Positions 11,567-21,829 of a DNA stretch of 64,000 nucleotides are shown here, piece by piece (position 1 is the first letter of the stretch; each line of letters opens with the position of its first letter). The stretch is from Lineus longissimus (Eukaryota > Nemertea > Pilidiophora > Heteronemertea > Lineidae): NCBI RefSeq assembly GCF_910592395.1, contig NC_088318.1, positions 14,756,349-14,820,348 on the forward strand, written 5' to 3'. The position numbers and the translations under genes were made by a program. Under the pieces are notes generated by a model. The model saw nothing but the letters and a program-made list of their open reading frames with translations, was not told the DNA's origin and ran no database searches.

Positions 11567-13024
11567 ACCTAAGTACGTGAATGACAATTCTCTAACAAAC
11601 TGCATCCCACATCCTGCAAGAGTGCCAACTCTTAAAGAGAGATCAATCATGTAAACCGGTGCGGAGGTTAAATCTTTTGTTGGCAGTCTGAATCAATTGT
11701 AACTTTTCTCTCTGTCGATAAAATGTTATTCACGATTGTGAGCGAGCATTTGCTGTTCACTTCAGTAGGATTAGTGACAGTGTGTTCTACCAATACGAGT
11801 AGAGTAGGACGTGCGGCTTCTGTTCCATTCTAGTTCAGCTGATTTTGACAAGCGGCTGTTCCATTCTTCAATTTATAAGATATTGACAGTATTCCACTAT
11901 GAGGGATCCCTGGTGATGTCAGGTTACTCCTATGACAATCTGTAAAACTAACCAAGTGAGATAGGTCCAAGACTGGAGGTGAGAGTGTTCAGCCTTGGCA
12001 AAACTGATAACATACTGTCCTACAAAAGCAAGACAGGTTGTGATTAACTGTTTAAAGCTAGTACAAGGGTTATTACAGGCCTTTTCAAACCTCACGACTG
12101 GTTGTGAGCCTGATCCAACTGGCTGTGTCGGGCTTGTAAGACAGTGATACATGTAAGTGGGTTGCAACCATGTAAAAGCTGGATGTTCTGGCAACCTTAA
12201 AAAACTGGTGGCGATAGTCAGTTACATCCCTGCGAGACTGCACCATTTGCCTGAATATGCCAGTGCCTGTTAATTCAAACCTATTAACAATGCATGGTTG
12301 TGATGGCTCCAATCAACCAAAAGTGAATCCATTTCTGCCTTCTAAGGTCGAGGCATGAAGCTGCTATTTGTGACTGTATCCGTAGGCATCGTAGTCAATG
12401 CAATCATATTGCAGTATCTAAAATTACCTTCAAACTGGAAAACCATGAGTTGACTGCCAACTTGGAACTTAACCACTGGTAAATAAATTCAGAATAAGAA
12501 TGAAATAACACAATGGTTACAATACTGGTCTCTTTAATTACATTCAAACTAAAAAACCAAGGTGTTTCATTCACCTTTGAATAGATTTGACGATCTAAAA
12601 ACCTGCAACAAATCTTCTGATTGCGCATTATCAGTTTCGAATTAATTGTTTTTGATACATAATTTCTATAGTAGCCAAGTTAATTTACAGTGTATGATTA
12701 AATCATGTCCTTCAAACCTTTGGAGCGTGCCAACCTTTGGCTGCATAACTTTATACAGTTTAATACATAATGTACCGGTCAAGTTACATGCACATTATGC
12801 ACTTGATAGAGTATTGTTCAAGTCATAGCTTCACAACAAGTCCTTATGAATGACACATCATAATGTAGGATTTCATATATTATTATGGAAACTCAGTTTT
12901 CCACATACGATATTCATTCTAAAGTCTTTCAGGGATGAACTTGAAGGCCAACGACGGACGATGACATAATCTGGTGACTTGAGGTACGTGACAATGATAA
13001 CAAAGAATAAATTCTTTGAATATT
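11567..13024. other. Intergenic, no identified gene; probably includes a minus-strand 3'UTR
   Basis: Between IMPA1 (plus) and the last exon of a minus-strand gene (stop at 13025), so the right part is probably that gene's 3'UTR. Minus-strand ORFs up to 91 codons occur at 11919-12312 but overlap one another and show no splice-site framing or recognisable family. No repeat longer than about 15 bp seen. Confidence 0.4.
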
Positions 13025-13165
13025 TTACATGACTGGTTTCGACTGCTGAGTAGGCAGAAGTCCAAATCGTTTCTTGATTGTTACTCTGTGCCGGGAGTAT
13101 TTATCGTCGGGTGAAAATCTTGACGGGTGAGCCGAGACGGTCGGCTTCCCCTCGGTATCCACTTT
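13025..13165 (-). CDS. Last coding exon of an unidentified small basic protein (46 codons + stop)
   Basis: On the minus strand a good acceptor (polypyrimidine, TTTCTTGTCTTTCAG) is followed by 46 sense codons and TAA. The peptide is Pro/Ser/basic-rich, with [20 protein letters not shown] near its middle and LLPTQQ close to the end, and looks like a conserved eukaryotic C-terminus rather than random translation. The reading frame needs an upstream exon ending in phase 0, which I could not locate with confidence. The best start nearby is ATG at about 13651 (minus; begins MSKQASFST), but only a weak donor (ACT|GTTTCC) would join it in frame. The protein is probably short, given the 1.1 kb to the divergent CNBD1-like start codon. 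I do not recognise the family. A noncoding coincidence is possible but unlikely. Confidence 0.6.
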   Translation of the reverse strand, partial: KVDTEGKPTVSAHPSRFSPDDKYSRHRVTIKKRFGLLPTQQSKPVM

Positions 13166-14270
13166 CTGAAAGACAAGAAATTGAAATATTTAAAACAGAA
13201 TCAAATTTTTCTGTTTATACTGAAAAGCATTTTGTCCGGAATTGGGTAAGCTAAGGTCCATCCAGGAAACGGATCCATACAACCACGTGTGCATTGCACG
13301 TGCATTTTTCTCAGTTTATACAAATAATGCAAAACTACTATTCTATGGATATCGAGTATTGTAATACAATAAAAGGTAACCAATTGCATGGTCATATACC
13401 TTGAGAGTGTATATCCTCTCTCCAGATTCATTTTCATAGTACATCAAGAACATTTTGAACCAAAACGATGCAAACAACAGAAAATGCTAGATCGAGCGTG
13501 GAATCAAAGGGGCTAAACACTATCAGTCAGAAGCACAGACCTTTACGCTCGGCCAATAGATTCAGAGAAACTAGTCACATGACAAGCTCTGGTGTGTGCG
13601 ACTTAGTCACACTCGTTGGAAACAGTCGAAAACGAGGCTTGTTTAGACATGGCGGATGAAAATTTGTAACAGGTGCTTGTTAATAAACTCAATATTCTAA
13701 CTGCTGTGGGCACATTTGCGTTTGATAGGAAGGTTTTATCAATAACACGTTTGTGTTCTACCAAGTAAACTCAGCACCGCAACTTATAGTCGTGGACGTT
13801 GGACAGAGATGTACCATTTCTTTCTCTTGTCAATTTTTCTTACACTCAAAACTGTGACTGACACTGACAGTGCCGCTGACAAATTGTATGGACACGATTA
13901 CCGGATGACCGTATACTAAAGCTACATATTTTCTGAGAGGTATAATCCGTGAAATATGGGTTCAGCTTTTAAGTGTTTCTGAAATCATGTTAGCAGTGCT
14001 TCATTCATCAAATGGTTGACCCCATAATTAATTTGCCAGCCAATTTCTGCCACTTCCCCACCCTTGGCCTTGGTTGCAGGTGCCTCAGATAATCCGTAGC
14101 GTAAACTCTTTCTCAGTAGCCTAACTAAAACAGTGCAGATATAGGTCGAACAAATATGTTGTTGATAATGCATGCTAACATTAGTCATTTCCACCATTAT
14201 ATCAACAAAGTCAAATATTCACAATTTCAGGAAAGATCTTGCATGAAAGCGACTTGAATTGAAGAGAAAC
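13166..14270. other. Divergent 5' region between the small minus-strand gene and the CNBD1-like gene
   Basis: Should hold the upstream exon(s) of the minus gene and the CNBD1-like leader. An acceptor-like ACAATTTCAG at 14221-14230 shortly before the CNBD1-like ATG suggests that gene has a spliced leader. On the plus strand a six-codon ORF (MADENL) opens at about 13650. Open frames at 13468-13659 (+), 13201-13437 (-) and 13985-14197 (-) show no family resemblance. Confidence 0.4.
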
Positions 14271-17200
14271 ATGGCTGGAAATGAACAAGTGACAATTGAT
14301 TATCCCCAACTACGAGAGCTCTGCCAAATAGATGGGCTGAAGAATAGGAACAATTCTGCAACATCTGATGACGCCCATCGAACGTTCATGAATGAGTATA
14401 AAAAGATTTTTGCCACAAAGTCTAATTCCAGAGGAAATGGAAAACTTCCACTGAAAGCGTAAGCAATCTTATTCTCACTACAAATGACAGTCTCTCTGAG
14501 TGGTGGTACTCTTAGTCTTACCGAACCATCTCCCTGCAAAATCAGTTTTCCCAGTTTGTTTAAATTGAAACCCAGATCAAAAATTCTCCACATTTGTACA
14601 TTTTGAGATAGGGGTAAAATAATACAATTTCAAACTTGTGTGGGTTGGGAGAAACAGTAAAAGCAACTAATTGAGAAGGTGATCTTGCAGAAAATATCCA
14701 TCCTCAATTAAGATTACCAGTGATCCAATGATGCTGAGGAGAACGACTGATAAACTGCTCTGTGGATGACACTAGAAGGTGATCATGAGACTAATCATCC
14801 TTTCATATGTTTTGTGAGGCTTATACACCATCATTCATGCTTTGAGACTCTCTATCTTCATGCAGGTTATCATACAAGGATACGTCTTCGATGACCAGTC
14901 TTAGCTCCTCAAGATCTGTCCAAGGTAAATGTCCATTAAAAATGTTCACTACATGTATGATTGTTTTTAAAAATTGCTTAGAAGTGGGCTTCCAGGAGGT
15001 ATGGGTACAGTGTGACAAACAAGCATATTGCTGAACCTTGACAGATTTTTTGTAAGACGCTTCATCTTCAAATAAAACCCCCTACTTAATGGTGCTTGCT
15101 CTCTAGAACCATAGCACTGGACCTGTCGCTATCATGATAGAAATCTTGGAAGCTGACTATGATTATTGTGCATTTCCAGGGCCCACAGAAACCCAATTTG
15201 GTCGGTCTGGGGTTGGAAAAGAGAAGGAGAAAGAATCTGATACTCAGAGTCATAATATCAGTGATTGGTTGGGAGAGCTACACAAACAGAGGAAGAGTGA
15301 GGATCCCGCAGAAATCAGAAAACAGGGCATCAAAACACTAAGAAAAGTACTCAGGAAAATGTGAGTTACCTGGTACTATCACTAACAATTTTATCATTTA
15401 AAAAAATTACAAAAATTGAAGCCAGGCTTGTATCTTACTACATATACATATAGTTCAGTGCTTTCTCACCCTGTCCAGTCTTTCGTGAATCTGGTAGAAA
15501 AATTTGAAGTAGATTTCCCCTGTATGTTTCCAATTCATGAAGCTGAAAATACCCCACAAATAAGTGACAGCTATTTGCAAGATACTCGCTGGACTTTGTT
15601 GATTGTTTTGACATGGGCAGGGTGCCGGGGACATCATTGGTCTGTGAAACTGAAAGTGTGTTAAGTTTCATTCACTGTAGATTTGATTTGATTTTTTGAA
15701 TAGATCGTTCGAGCGTAATGCAAATGAAAATGACACCATCTACCAGATCCTGAAGACATTTCCATTAATTCATGATCACATCCCAGACAACGTCCTCCGT
15801 GAACTCTGCGTAATTGCACAGTTGGATGTATGGAAGGAACCTGGTATCACCAGTAAGTTTAAAAGCTTAAAGCTAGTTAAAAGCTATAAAAGCTAATTTC
15901 ATTCATTCATTCATCCATACCTTCGATATGCATTCATAAGTTTGGTGACATCGCTTGTCTAATTTTGAAGATGAAATATAGAAAGACTGATTCAAGAAGG
16001 GAGGGAGTGATGTGCGATGCAATGAAAAAAAGTGTAATAGATGATTTTCATTGCAAAAGATTTGATTACGCATTACCCTTGTCAATCAGTTTTAGGATTG
16101 CTTAGTGTTCTTGTCGATTCCACTTCAATGCATTGGTTACCTTTAAATTTTTTGTTTTTGCTTTAGTTTTTGGAAACACCGGCTTCCACCTAATCTTGAA
16201 AGGGGCGGTGTGTCCACTCAGTGACGTTTATCTTAACTTTCCCACGGATTCCAATGGACGAATCACTAGCCCATCCTCTGACTTGGAAACGCCAAGGAAA
16301 GATGAGGTTAAAATTGTAAGTATTTGGGTTCATGTAATTTAATATTTCATGAGAGGTACCGTGAATAGTTGCTGAATTTCTGATGTAATCATCAACATCA
16401 AGGGATAGTGGAAAGGGATCAGAAAGTCTACAGAAGGCAGATCATGTTTTATCCATCATGCCTACACCATGCCTACTCGAGCGTTTAATAAGGTGGCCAA
16501 GATTTACCTGTGTCTAGTTTTTGGCCTGCTAACTCTCAACGTCTGTTTTAGCATTACCTTTGCATCCTGTCCATTGCACAGTGCATTGAAATGAAAGAAC
16601 CACCAGTGAAACTACCATGGTCCATTAACCATAGTTTGGTGTAACAAAAGGGTCTAATAATCAGCTGGGATCAATTGGAGGCATAAAAAGAGGCACCGAT
16701 GACATCGTTTAACCTTCTTTTTTAGTCTGAGCTTCTGGGAGTGGGAAAGTGTTTTGGAACATTAAAAAAGTTGGAAGGTAGAGAGCCAAATAGCAGGTAG
16801 GTGAAATATGTTATCCCATCTTTCTCCTGGTGGTAGCTTTAAGGTTTGACATCACAGGGATCAATTACCAATCGTGATGCTATCGAGTTTATATTTCGTG
16901 ACAGAAATAGCCACGAAGATGGAATATTTTCTCAATATCTTGTTAACTTTCATGAACTTTTATTTGACAGAGTTTTGAGTGCAGTGACGGCGGAGCCTGT
17001 ATGTGAATTCCTCAAGATAACTACTTCTGACTACACCAAGGTCATAGAAGTTAGTATTTTCACCTATGTCTTAACTCAAGCACATCTGAATTGCCCTCTG
17101 TGTGGATATTGTGTTACTTAAAAGTTCTGACCAGTCTCCACTCAAAAATTTCAAAAGAGTTATCCCTAGCAGCAATTTGATAGGTTGCAGTATTGTACCA

Positions 17201-18914
17201 AGATGTTGTTATGATTAATTCTAGACGTGCATCAAATCAGATTCTTTTCTTGTGACTTCTCCTGATTATCTAAGATGTTATTTCGTTTCAGCAAATTGAA
17301 ACAAGGGACAAAACCGAGAAGATGAATCTATTGCAATCATGTGAAAACTATAAACTGTGGTCCAGACAGCCATTGCTGAAAGTTGCTAATCTCATTGAAT
17401 GGACTACCTTCCCTGCTAATACAGGTAACGAAATAATAGAAATGATAATTAGCTTTTATATAATGTTCGTTCCATTTTCTGTACCGGTACTTGATTCAAG
17501 CACTGTGGGATGATTATCATCCTTGTCTACACAGTGGGTCTCTGGACTGTGGAGTGGCAGCAACAAAGTGTACAACAAGACAATGACGGAGAAAGTCGAA
17601 GGGTTTCCGTAGTATTGTGAAAATCTTGATGAAAATGATGAAACCGCTTGCACTATGTATCAAAATGTATCCTAACTTGTCCTTTTTCCGATTTTAGTTA
17701 TCGTGAGTGAAGGGTACCGATCTCCATTCATTGCCTTCATCAAGTCTGGAGAGTGTCATGTGCTGAGGAAAGTTGAAATCGTACACACGCTGAAGAATGG
17801 AAAACAGGTAAAATTGATCATCTGCAACTTGCATTACTGGACATAGACCATAGGGACTCTGAGAGTGTCCTTGGTGCCTGCTGAGCAGCAACGCCCATAG
17901 GGGTTTGATTGGTGAGCTCCAGGTGACTGCCCAACAAAAATGCATTTTATTTGAAACACACTTGGTAATTTAACTGGTTTTTATCATCCAACAAATGGTT
18001 TTGATTTTCTGTCCAATAAGTACCGGTAACTGCTGTTTCTTTTCAGAAAAACAAAACAAAACAAGTGGTGATTGGCAAACTTCAGAAGTCTGATTCATTT
18101 GGTGAAATCAGTGTACTGGATGATGAGCCGATTACATGTTCCTTAGTGACTGCATCTACGCTGGAATTGGGTGTCATTGAACCTACTAAACTTCATGGTA
18201 AGGCTGCTAATATCTGTCATGGCGCTGGAGTAAGACCTGGAGTTCGAAATCAATGTTTACACGGTCACCTCTAACATTGTATCTTTGTTACTTGGTCAGT
18301 GATGGAGAGAGCGACTCTCTCTGACTGAACAGTACATTTCCTTCCACTAAAGCAACCATTGTGTCTTTCAGAAATCGATGATGTGACTGTCCAGTTGCTG
18401 CGACAGTCGAGCAAGAAAACATTTGGAGATGCTAATGAGGTAAGTTTTCCTAATCCTTGTTGAAAAGAGTGGTTAAAGTGGGTTGATACCAACATCAACA
18501 AGCTTCTGTCGCTATGATTCCCAGAAAAGCCTTCTTTATCTGATAGAGCAGGACTTTTTCCACAGGGTAGGTTTCCTCATGGGGCCCTGGTTTCATCCTA
18601 CATTACCAGTATATAACTAATTTCCTATTGAAGAAAACCTCGCAGATATATCGGCGGTGCAGAAACTGGATACTCATATGTAACAGGAGGATACTCCGTC
18701 AGAAAAGGTCAAGCCAATAATCACATAGGTAACTTTATCTATTATGTACATATATAAATATTTCTCATTGTTCCTATGGTTGCAGGATGAGATCCACGAG
18801 GAATATATTCAACAGGAATTAAAACGAGAATGGAATGAATTTAAACACAATGTCGTGGTCGATGTAATCAACTCCCGAGCCATTAGACCTGGATATGGAA
18901 AGTGGGCTAAGTGA
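14271..18914 (+). CDS. CNBD1: Cyclic nucleotide-binding domain-containing protein 1-like, complete, 12 exons, 488 aa
   Basis: Soluble protein of unknown cellular role built around two cyclic-nucleotide-binding (CNB) beta-barrels. Exons: 14271-14458, 14866-14924, 15180-15360, 15704-15852, 16167-16315, 16726-16796, 16971-17049, 17292-17424, 17698-17807, 18047-18197, 18372-18439, 18786-18914; total 1467 nt, phases all join. Residues 1-140 are polar, with a basic helical stretch (EIRKQGIKTLRKVLRKM). The first CNB-like fold spans about 150-292, beginning with helix ILKTFPLIHDHIPDNVLREL. The second spans about 305-440, with VIVSEGYRSPFIAFIKSGEC and the phosphate-binding-cassette-like SFGEISVLDDEPITCS. 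The cassette Arg (FGE...PRAA in PKA/PKG) is replaced by Ile402, so canonical cAMP/cGMP binding is doubtful. The C-terminus is a charged helix (EEYIQQELKREWNEFK). No kinase, channel or GEF domain is attached. CNBD1 is favoured by size (human about 436 aa) and architecture; CNBD2 is the main alternative. The ATG is the first Met; a TTG upstream in frame was not used. Confidence 0.8.
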
Positions 18915-19286
18915 GGCAGCACGATTGATTAAAAAATGATGAGTCCTCTTGAGTAAAGGGATTAGGAGATGAGATATTGAGAGAGATAATGAGAGTGAGA
19001 AGGTTTTAGATCGAAAAACTCCAGCAAGAAGAAACAATGTAAGAGACTGAGCTAAGGATGCAATAAAAAGGTTGAATGAACAATGATTCTTGTAATTTAT
19101 GAAGTTGAGTTTAAAATATGGAACATGTTTTGTTCAGGATTAGATGAACTCTTCCTACTTTAAACCCTGTGATCATATTTTTCTTTGTGCATTGCACAAA
19201 ATGTTAATATTATGATAAAATGTTTGTGAAATTATTTTGTAATGTTGTGATATATTATTCGGCATGCTGTGATACTTCATTTTGTA

Positions 19287-19292
19287 AATAAA
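19287..19292 (+). terminator. Polyadenylation signal AATAAA, likely CNBD1-like gene
   Basis: AATAAA 370 bp after the stop codon at 18914, followed about 20 bp later by a T/GT-rich stretch (TTCTTTGTTTG at 19315). Fits the 3' end of the gene. Confidence 0.65.
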
Positions 19293-19380
19293 GGAGGGGA
19301 GGAAGTACTTAAATTCTTTGTTTGCACCATTTGTTGGACGTGAAAATTCGCCTTGTCCCTGGAGTCCCCAATTATGAGGC

Positions 19381-20210
19381 TCGTACTTTCCAACAATTCA
19401 AGGAGAGATGTGGGACGATCAAAACCAGACCGGCCCTGGCTGTTCCATATTGTCGCACAAATTGTGGGAGAGATGGAACAGCCACGGATTGGACCTGGCA
19501 GCTTCTCCGTCTTTCAAAGAGGGTAATGGAAATGAGAAAGTCACACTAACAAGACTGAATCGGCCATGTCAGCTTCGCCGTCTTGCCGACACTGTGAGTG
19601 TATTGAGACAGTCGCAACCATACTAAATTGATCGGCCATTGCAACTCCATCGTCTTGTAAGAGATATGAGACTGTCAGAACCACAGGCCAAATGGGACAT
19701 GGCTACACTGCCGTCTTGCCCACACGATGTGAGAGATGAGCTTTCCATCAAGTCGGGCCCAACAACTCCCCAGCGTCTTGCCAAAACGGTGATAAGTTTG
19801 ATAAGTTTTCTATTCTCACTGAGCAGTGGTTACTTCGTCACAACCAGTAGCCTTGAAGAGACAACATTCATTATCAGTTTCGGGACTGCCTCTGTCATGC
19901 CAACACGGTGAGAGAGATGGACTTGTCACAACCAGACCGAATCGCCAGGAGAATCGGGCATGGCTGCTCAGTTGTTTGGCGGACACAGTGAGGGCCACAA
20001 CAGCCACAACCAGACCTAACGGTACCTGGCTGCCCAACCATCTTGTCAACACGATGAGTTCAGTAAGATGCAGTAATGCGTCTAGCCGACCCAGTGACAA
20101 GACAGTTACAAACAAACCGAATAGCCCTGCAATCTCCACTGTTTTGCCATCACGGTAAGAGAGATGAAACATTCGCAACATGACGGCGAATTGGGCGAGG
20201 CAGCTCCACT
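19381..20210. repeat. Decayed minisatellite, unit about 60-72 bp, ~12 degenerate copies
   Basis: A core resembling CGTCTTGCCnACACGGTGAG, followed by GAGATG..ACTGTCACAACC, AGACCGAATCGGCCA and ATGGCTGCTC, recurs. Cores start near 19449, 19509, 19578, 19650, 19711, 19773, 19891, 19972, 20039 and 20141; spacings cluster at 60-72 bp or about twice that. GC content is higher than the flanks. Overlapping ORFs on both strands (up to 121 codons) are by-products of the repeat, not genes. It fills the gap between two convergent genes. Confidence 0.75.
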
Positions 20211-20542
20211 TTGCTTAAAGGGAGTAAAGATCATGAGGTTCAGGATGATTGATGAAGTGTTGTATATAACATGAGCTAGACTGAACATTTTTAAGAAAAG
20301 ATAATGGTCGACTTACACTAAAACATGTTATTTTTGGTTTATCCATCAACAATCAATATATAATGCATCTACATACTATTCTCATATTGGACGGAAATAA
20401 TTACTATTGCAACCACAGCAGATAGCCTAACACAACGACAGACACGTTCGTATAAAACAATCTAATTGTCTCAATCCGAGAGAATAAAGTTATTGATACA
20501 TATCAGTGCTCCTTGCTATAGACAGTGTTTTCCACCGTTCAT

Positions 20543-20548
20543 TTTATT
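20543..20548 (-). terminator. Polyadenylation signal AATAAA (minus), likely two-pass membrane protein gene
   Basis: TTTATT on the plus strand reads AATAAA on the minus strand, about 430 bp downstream of the stop codon at 20980. Confidence 0.45.
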
Positions 20549-20979
20549 TAGTAAGAACGAACAACTTTCCGATGGCAGTACTTCTTCCCCCAGTACGCAG
20601 GCGCACGCAACAGTCCAGACCACGGCCTGCGTACGTACGCAAGAAGATCGTCCGTCGATACTAGTGTATGAATAGTCAGTGGCATGTTTTTTTCATACGT
20701 AGTGATATTAGTCGTGAAGTATATGTCGTTAATGATAATCTACAGGTTGTCGAGACCCTATGAAACGCCTCCACAAATTGCAGTCGTTGCCTCTACGTTG
20801 TGTTGACGAAACCGAATCAATCACAAAGAAGACGGAATTAACTCCTGATATCATATCATAATGATTTCATATCATAAGGGTATATCCTCTGTCCTCCGTG
20901 CAAGGTTTGTGAGAGGTAGCCTACAGCATGATCCCACGAATCACAGATATATTCCTCTGCATTGGGTTCAAAGTCATAT

Positions 20980-21621
20980 TCAGTATTTTTTTTCGATGTC
21001 CTGCTTTTCGTCGACGTCAGAAAGATCTACCTCATACCCATCATTTGGTAGTCCAGTGCCAACATCCGGAGGATTTTCGGTGGCGTTTTTATCCAACTTA
21101 GGTTTAACATCCTCCGTTTTTGCAGCCACCAACGATGCGTGACTTGGCGGTCTACTCACTGATGCACTTGAATTCGCCGCCGCGGAACTCCGCCTCGAGT
21201 CCGATACCCGACTGTCTCTCACTTGATTCTCTCTACTTTCTTTCAGCAGCTTCCTCGCGCGATTCTGTCGGACTTTCATCCAAATGAAACCTACCAGAGC
21301 GAATATGAATCCAAAGACAATAAGAGCAGGCCCATGTCGCTGGCCTGAAGGATAATTAAGCGTATGAAAATATCCGCAGATTAACACAGGTATTCCTGTG
21401 ATGAACAGCAATATTCCGGATAACATGAGGAATGTAGGGAATAAGGTAGATATTCTCGCGACGATGTAGTTGTCACCTTCTTGGCGTTCTCGGTCTGACC
21501 TGTGAGTGGTCTCCACGGAGACATTGGAATGTGTTGACCGGGCGTGCGATTGCCTGGACGTGGCCGAGTTGGGAGCATTTCGCCTCCCCCCGCGGCCCAT
21601 CATCATGCGTGAGACCATCAT
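20980..21621 (-). CDS. Uncharacterised two-pass membrane protein, single coding exon, 213 aa
   Basis: The N-terminal 50 residues are basic and Ser/Thr/Arg-rich with no signal peptide (starts MMVSRMMMGRGGRR). A hydrophobic segment at about residues 58-84 (LFPTFLMLSGILLFITGIPV) and a second at 98-116 (ALIVFGFIFALVGFIWMKV) are joined by a short loop ending PSGQRHGP. A basic stretch (RQNRARKLLKE) follows, then a disordered Ser/Arg-rich tail and an acidic C-terminus (EVDLSDVDEKQDIEKKY). Short loop and charge pattern suggest a hairpin with both termini cytosolic. The size and layout recall small vertebrate two-TM proteins such as neurensins, but I do not recognise the family and do not assign it. 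The start is fixed by an in-frame TGA a few codons upstream. The leader is spliced (intron 21682-21796) and carries an overlapping upstream ORF. Convergent with the CNBD1-like gene. Confidence 0.8.
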   Translation of the reverse strand: MMVSRMMMGRGGRRNAPNSATSRQSHARSTHSNVSVETTHRSDRERQEGDNYIVARISTLFPTFLMLSGILLFITGIPVLICGYFHTLNYPSGQRHGPALIVFGFIFALVGFIWMKVRQNRARKLLKESRENQVRDSRVSDSRRSSAAANSSASVSRPPSHASLVAAKTEDVKPKLDKNATENPPDVGTGLPNDGYEVDLSDVDEKQDIEKKY

Positions 21622-21818
21622 CTTGATGGCCGTGTCTGTGATTCAGCTTCTCAGAGAACGTCAGATGTCTCATGTATTCACCTGAAAGAAAGGAAAGGAA
21701 ATTTATTAGACTTCATCGAATAACCGAAAGACGACATGTATCTGAGTCTTTCTTTAATGAAAGACTCTGCATGTTCGGTAGTGCACGTACGCTTACCTAG
21801 TAACCCGATCGTTGTCAT
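21473..21818 (-). other. Overlapping upstream ORF of the two-pass protein mRNA (76 codons, spliced)
   Basis: Leader exon 1 contains ATG at 21818-21816. Splicing at 21797|21681 (donor GTAAGC, acceptor CTTTCTTTCAG) keeps it open for 76 codons (starts MTTIGLLGEYMRHL), ending at 21473, inside the main CDS in a different frame. A second in-frame ATG lies at 21673. This should reduce initiation at the main ATG; a role in regulation is inference. Confidence 0.5.
21682..21796 (-). other. 5'UTR intron of the two-pass membrane protein gene (115 bp)
   Basis: On the minus strand exon 1 ends ...GTTACTAG|GTAAGC and exon 2 begins TTTCTTTCAG|GTGAATAC. Both sites are strong and the size matches the small introns of neighbouring genes. 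Confidence 0.6.
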
Positions 21819-21829
21819 AAGGAAAGGTC

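Noticed and set aside
14259-14270. Upstream in-frame TTG start for the CNBD1-like gene
   Set aside because: Not an ATG; the ATG at 14271 is the natural eukaryotic start.
19816-20181. Overlapping 110- and 121-codon ORFs on both strands
   Set aside because: Both are inside the minisatellite; repeats with few stops keep both strands open.
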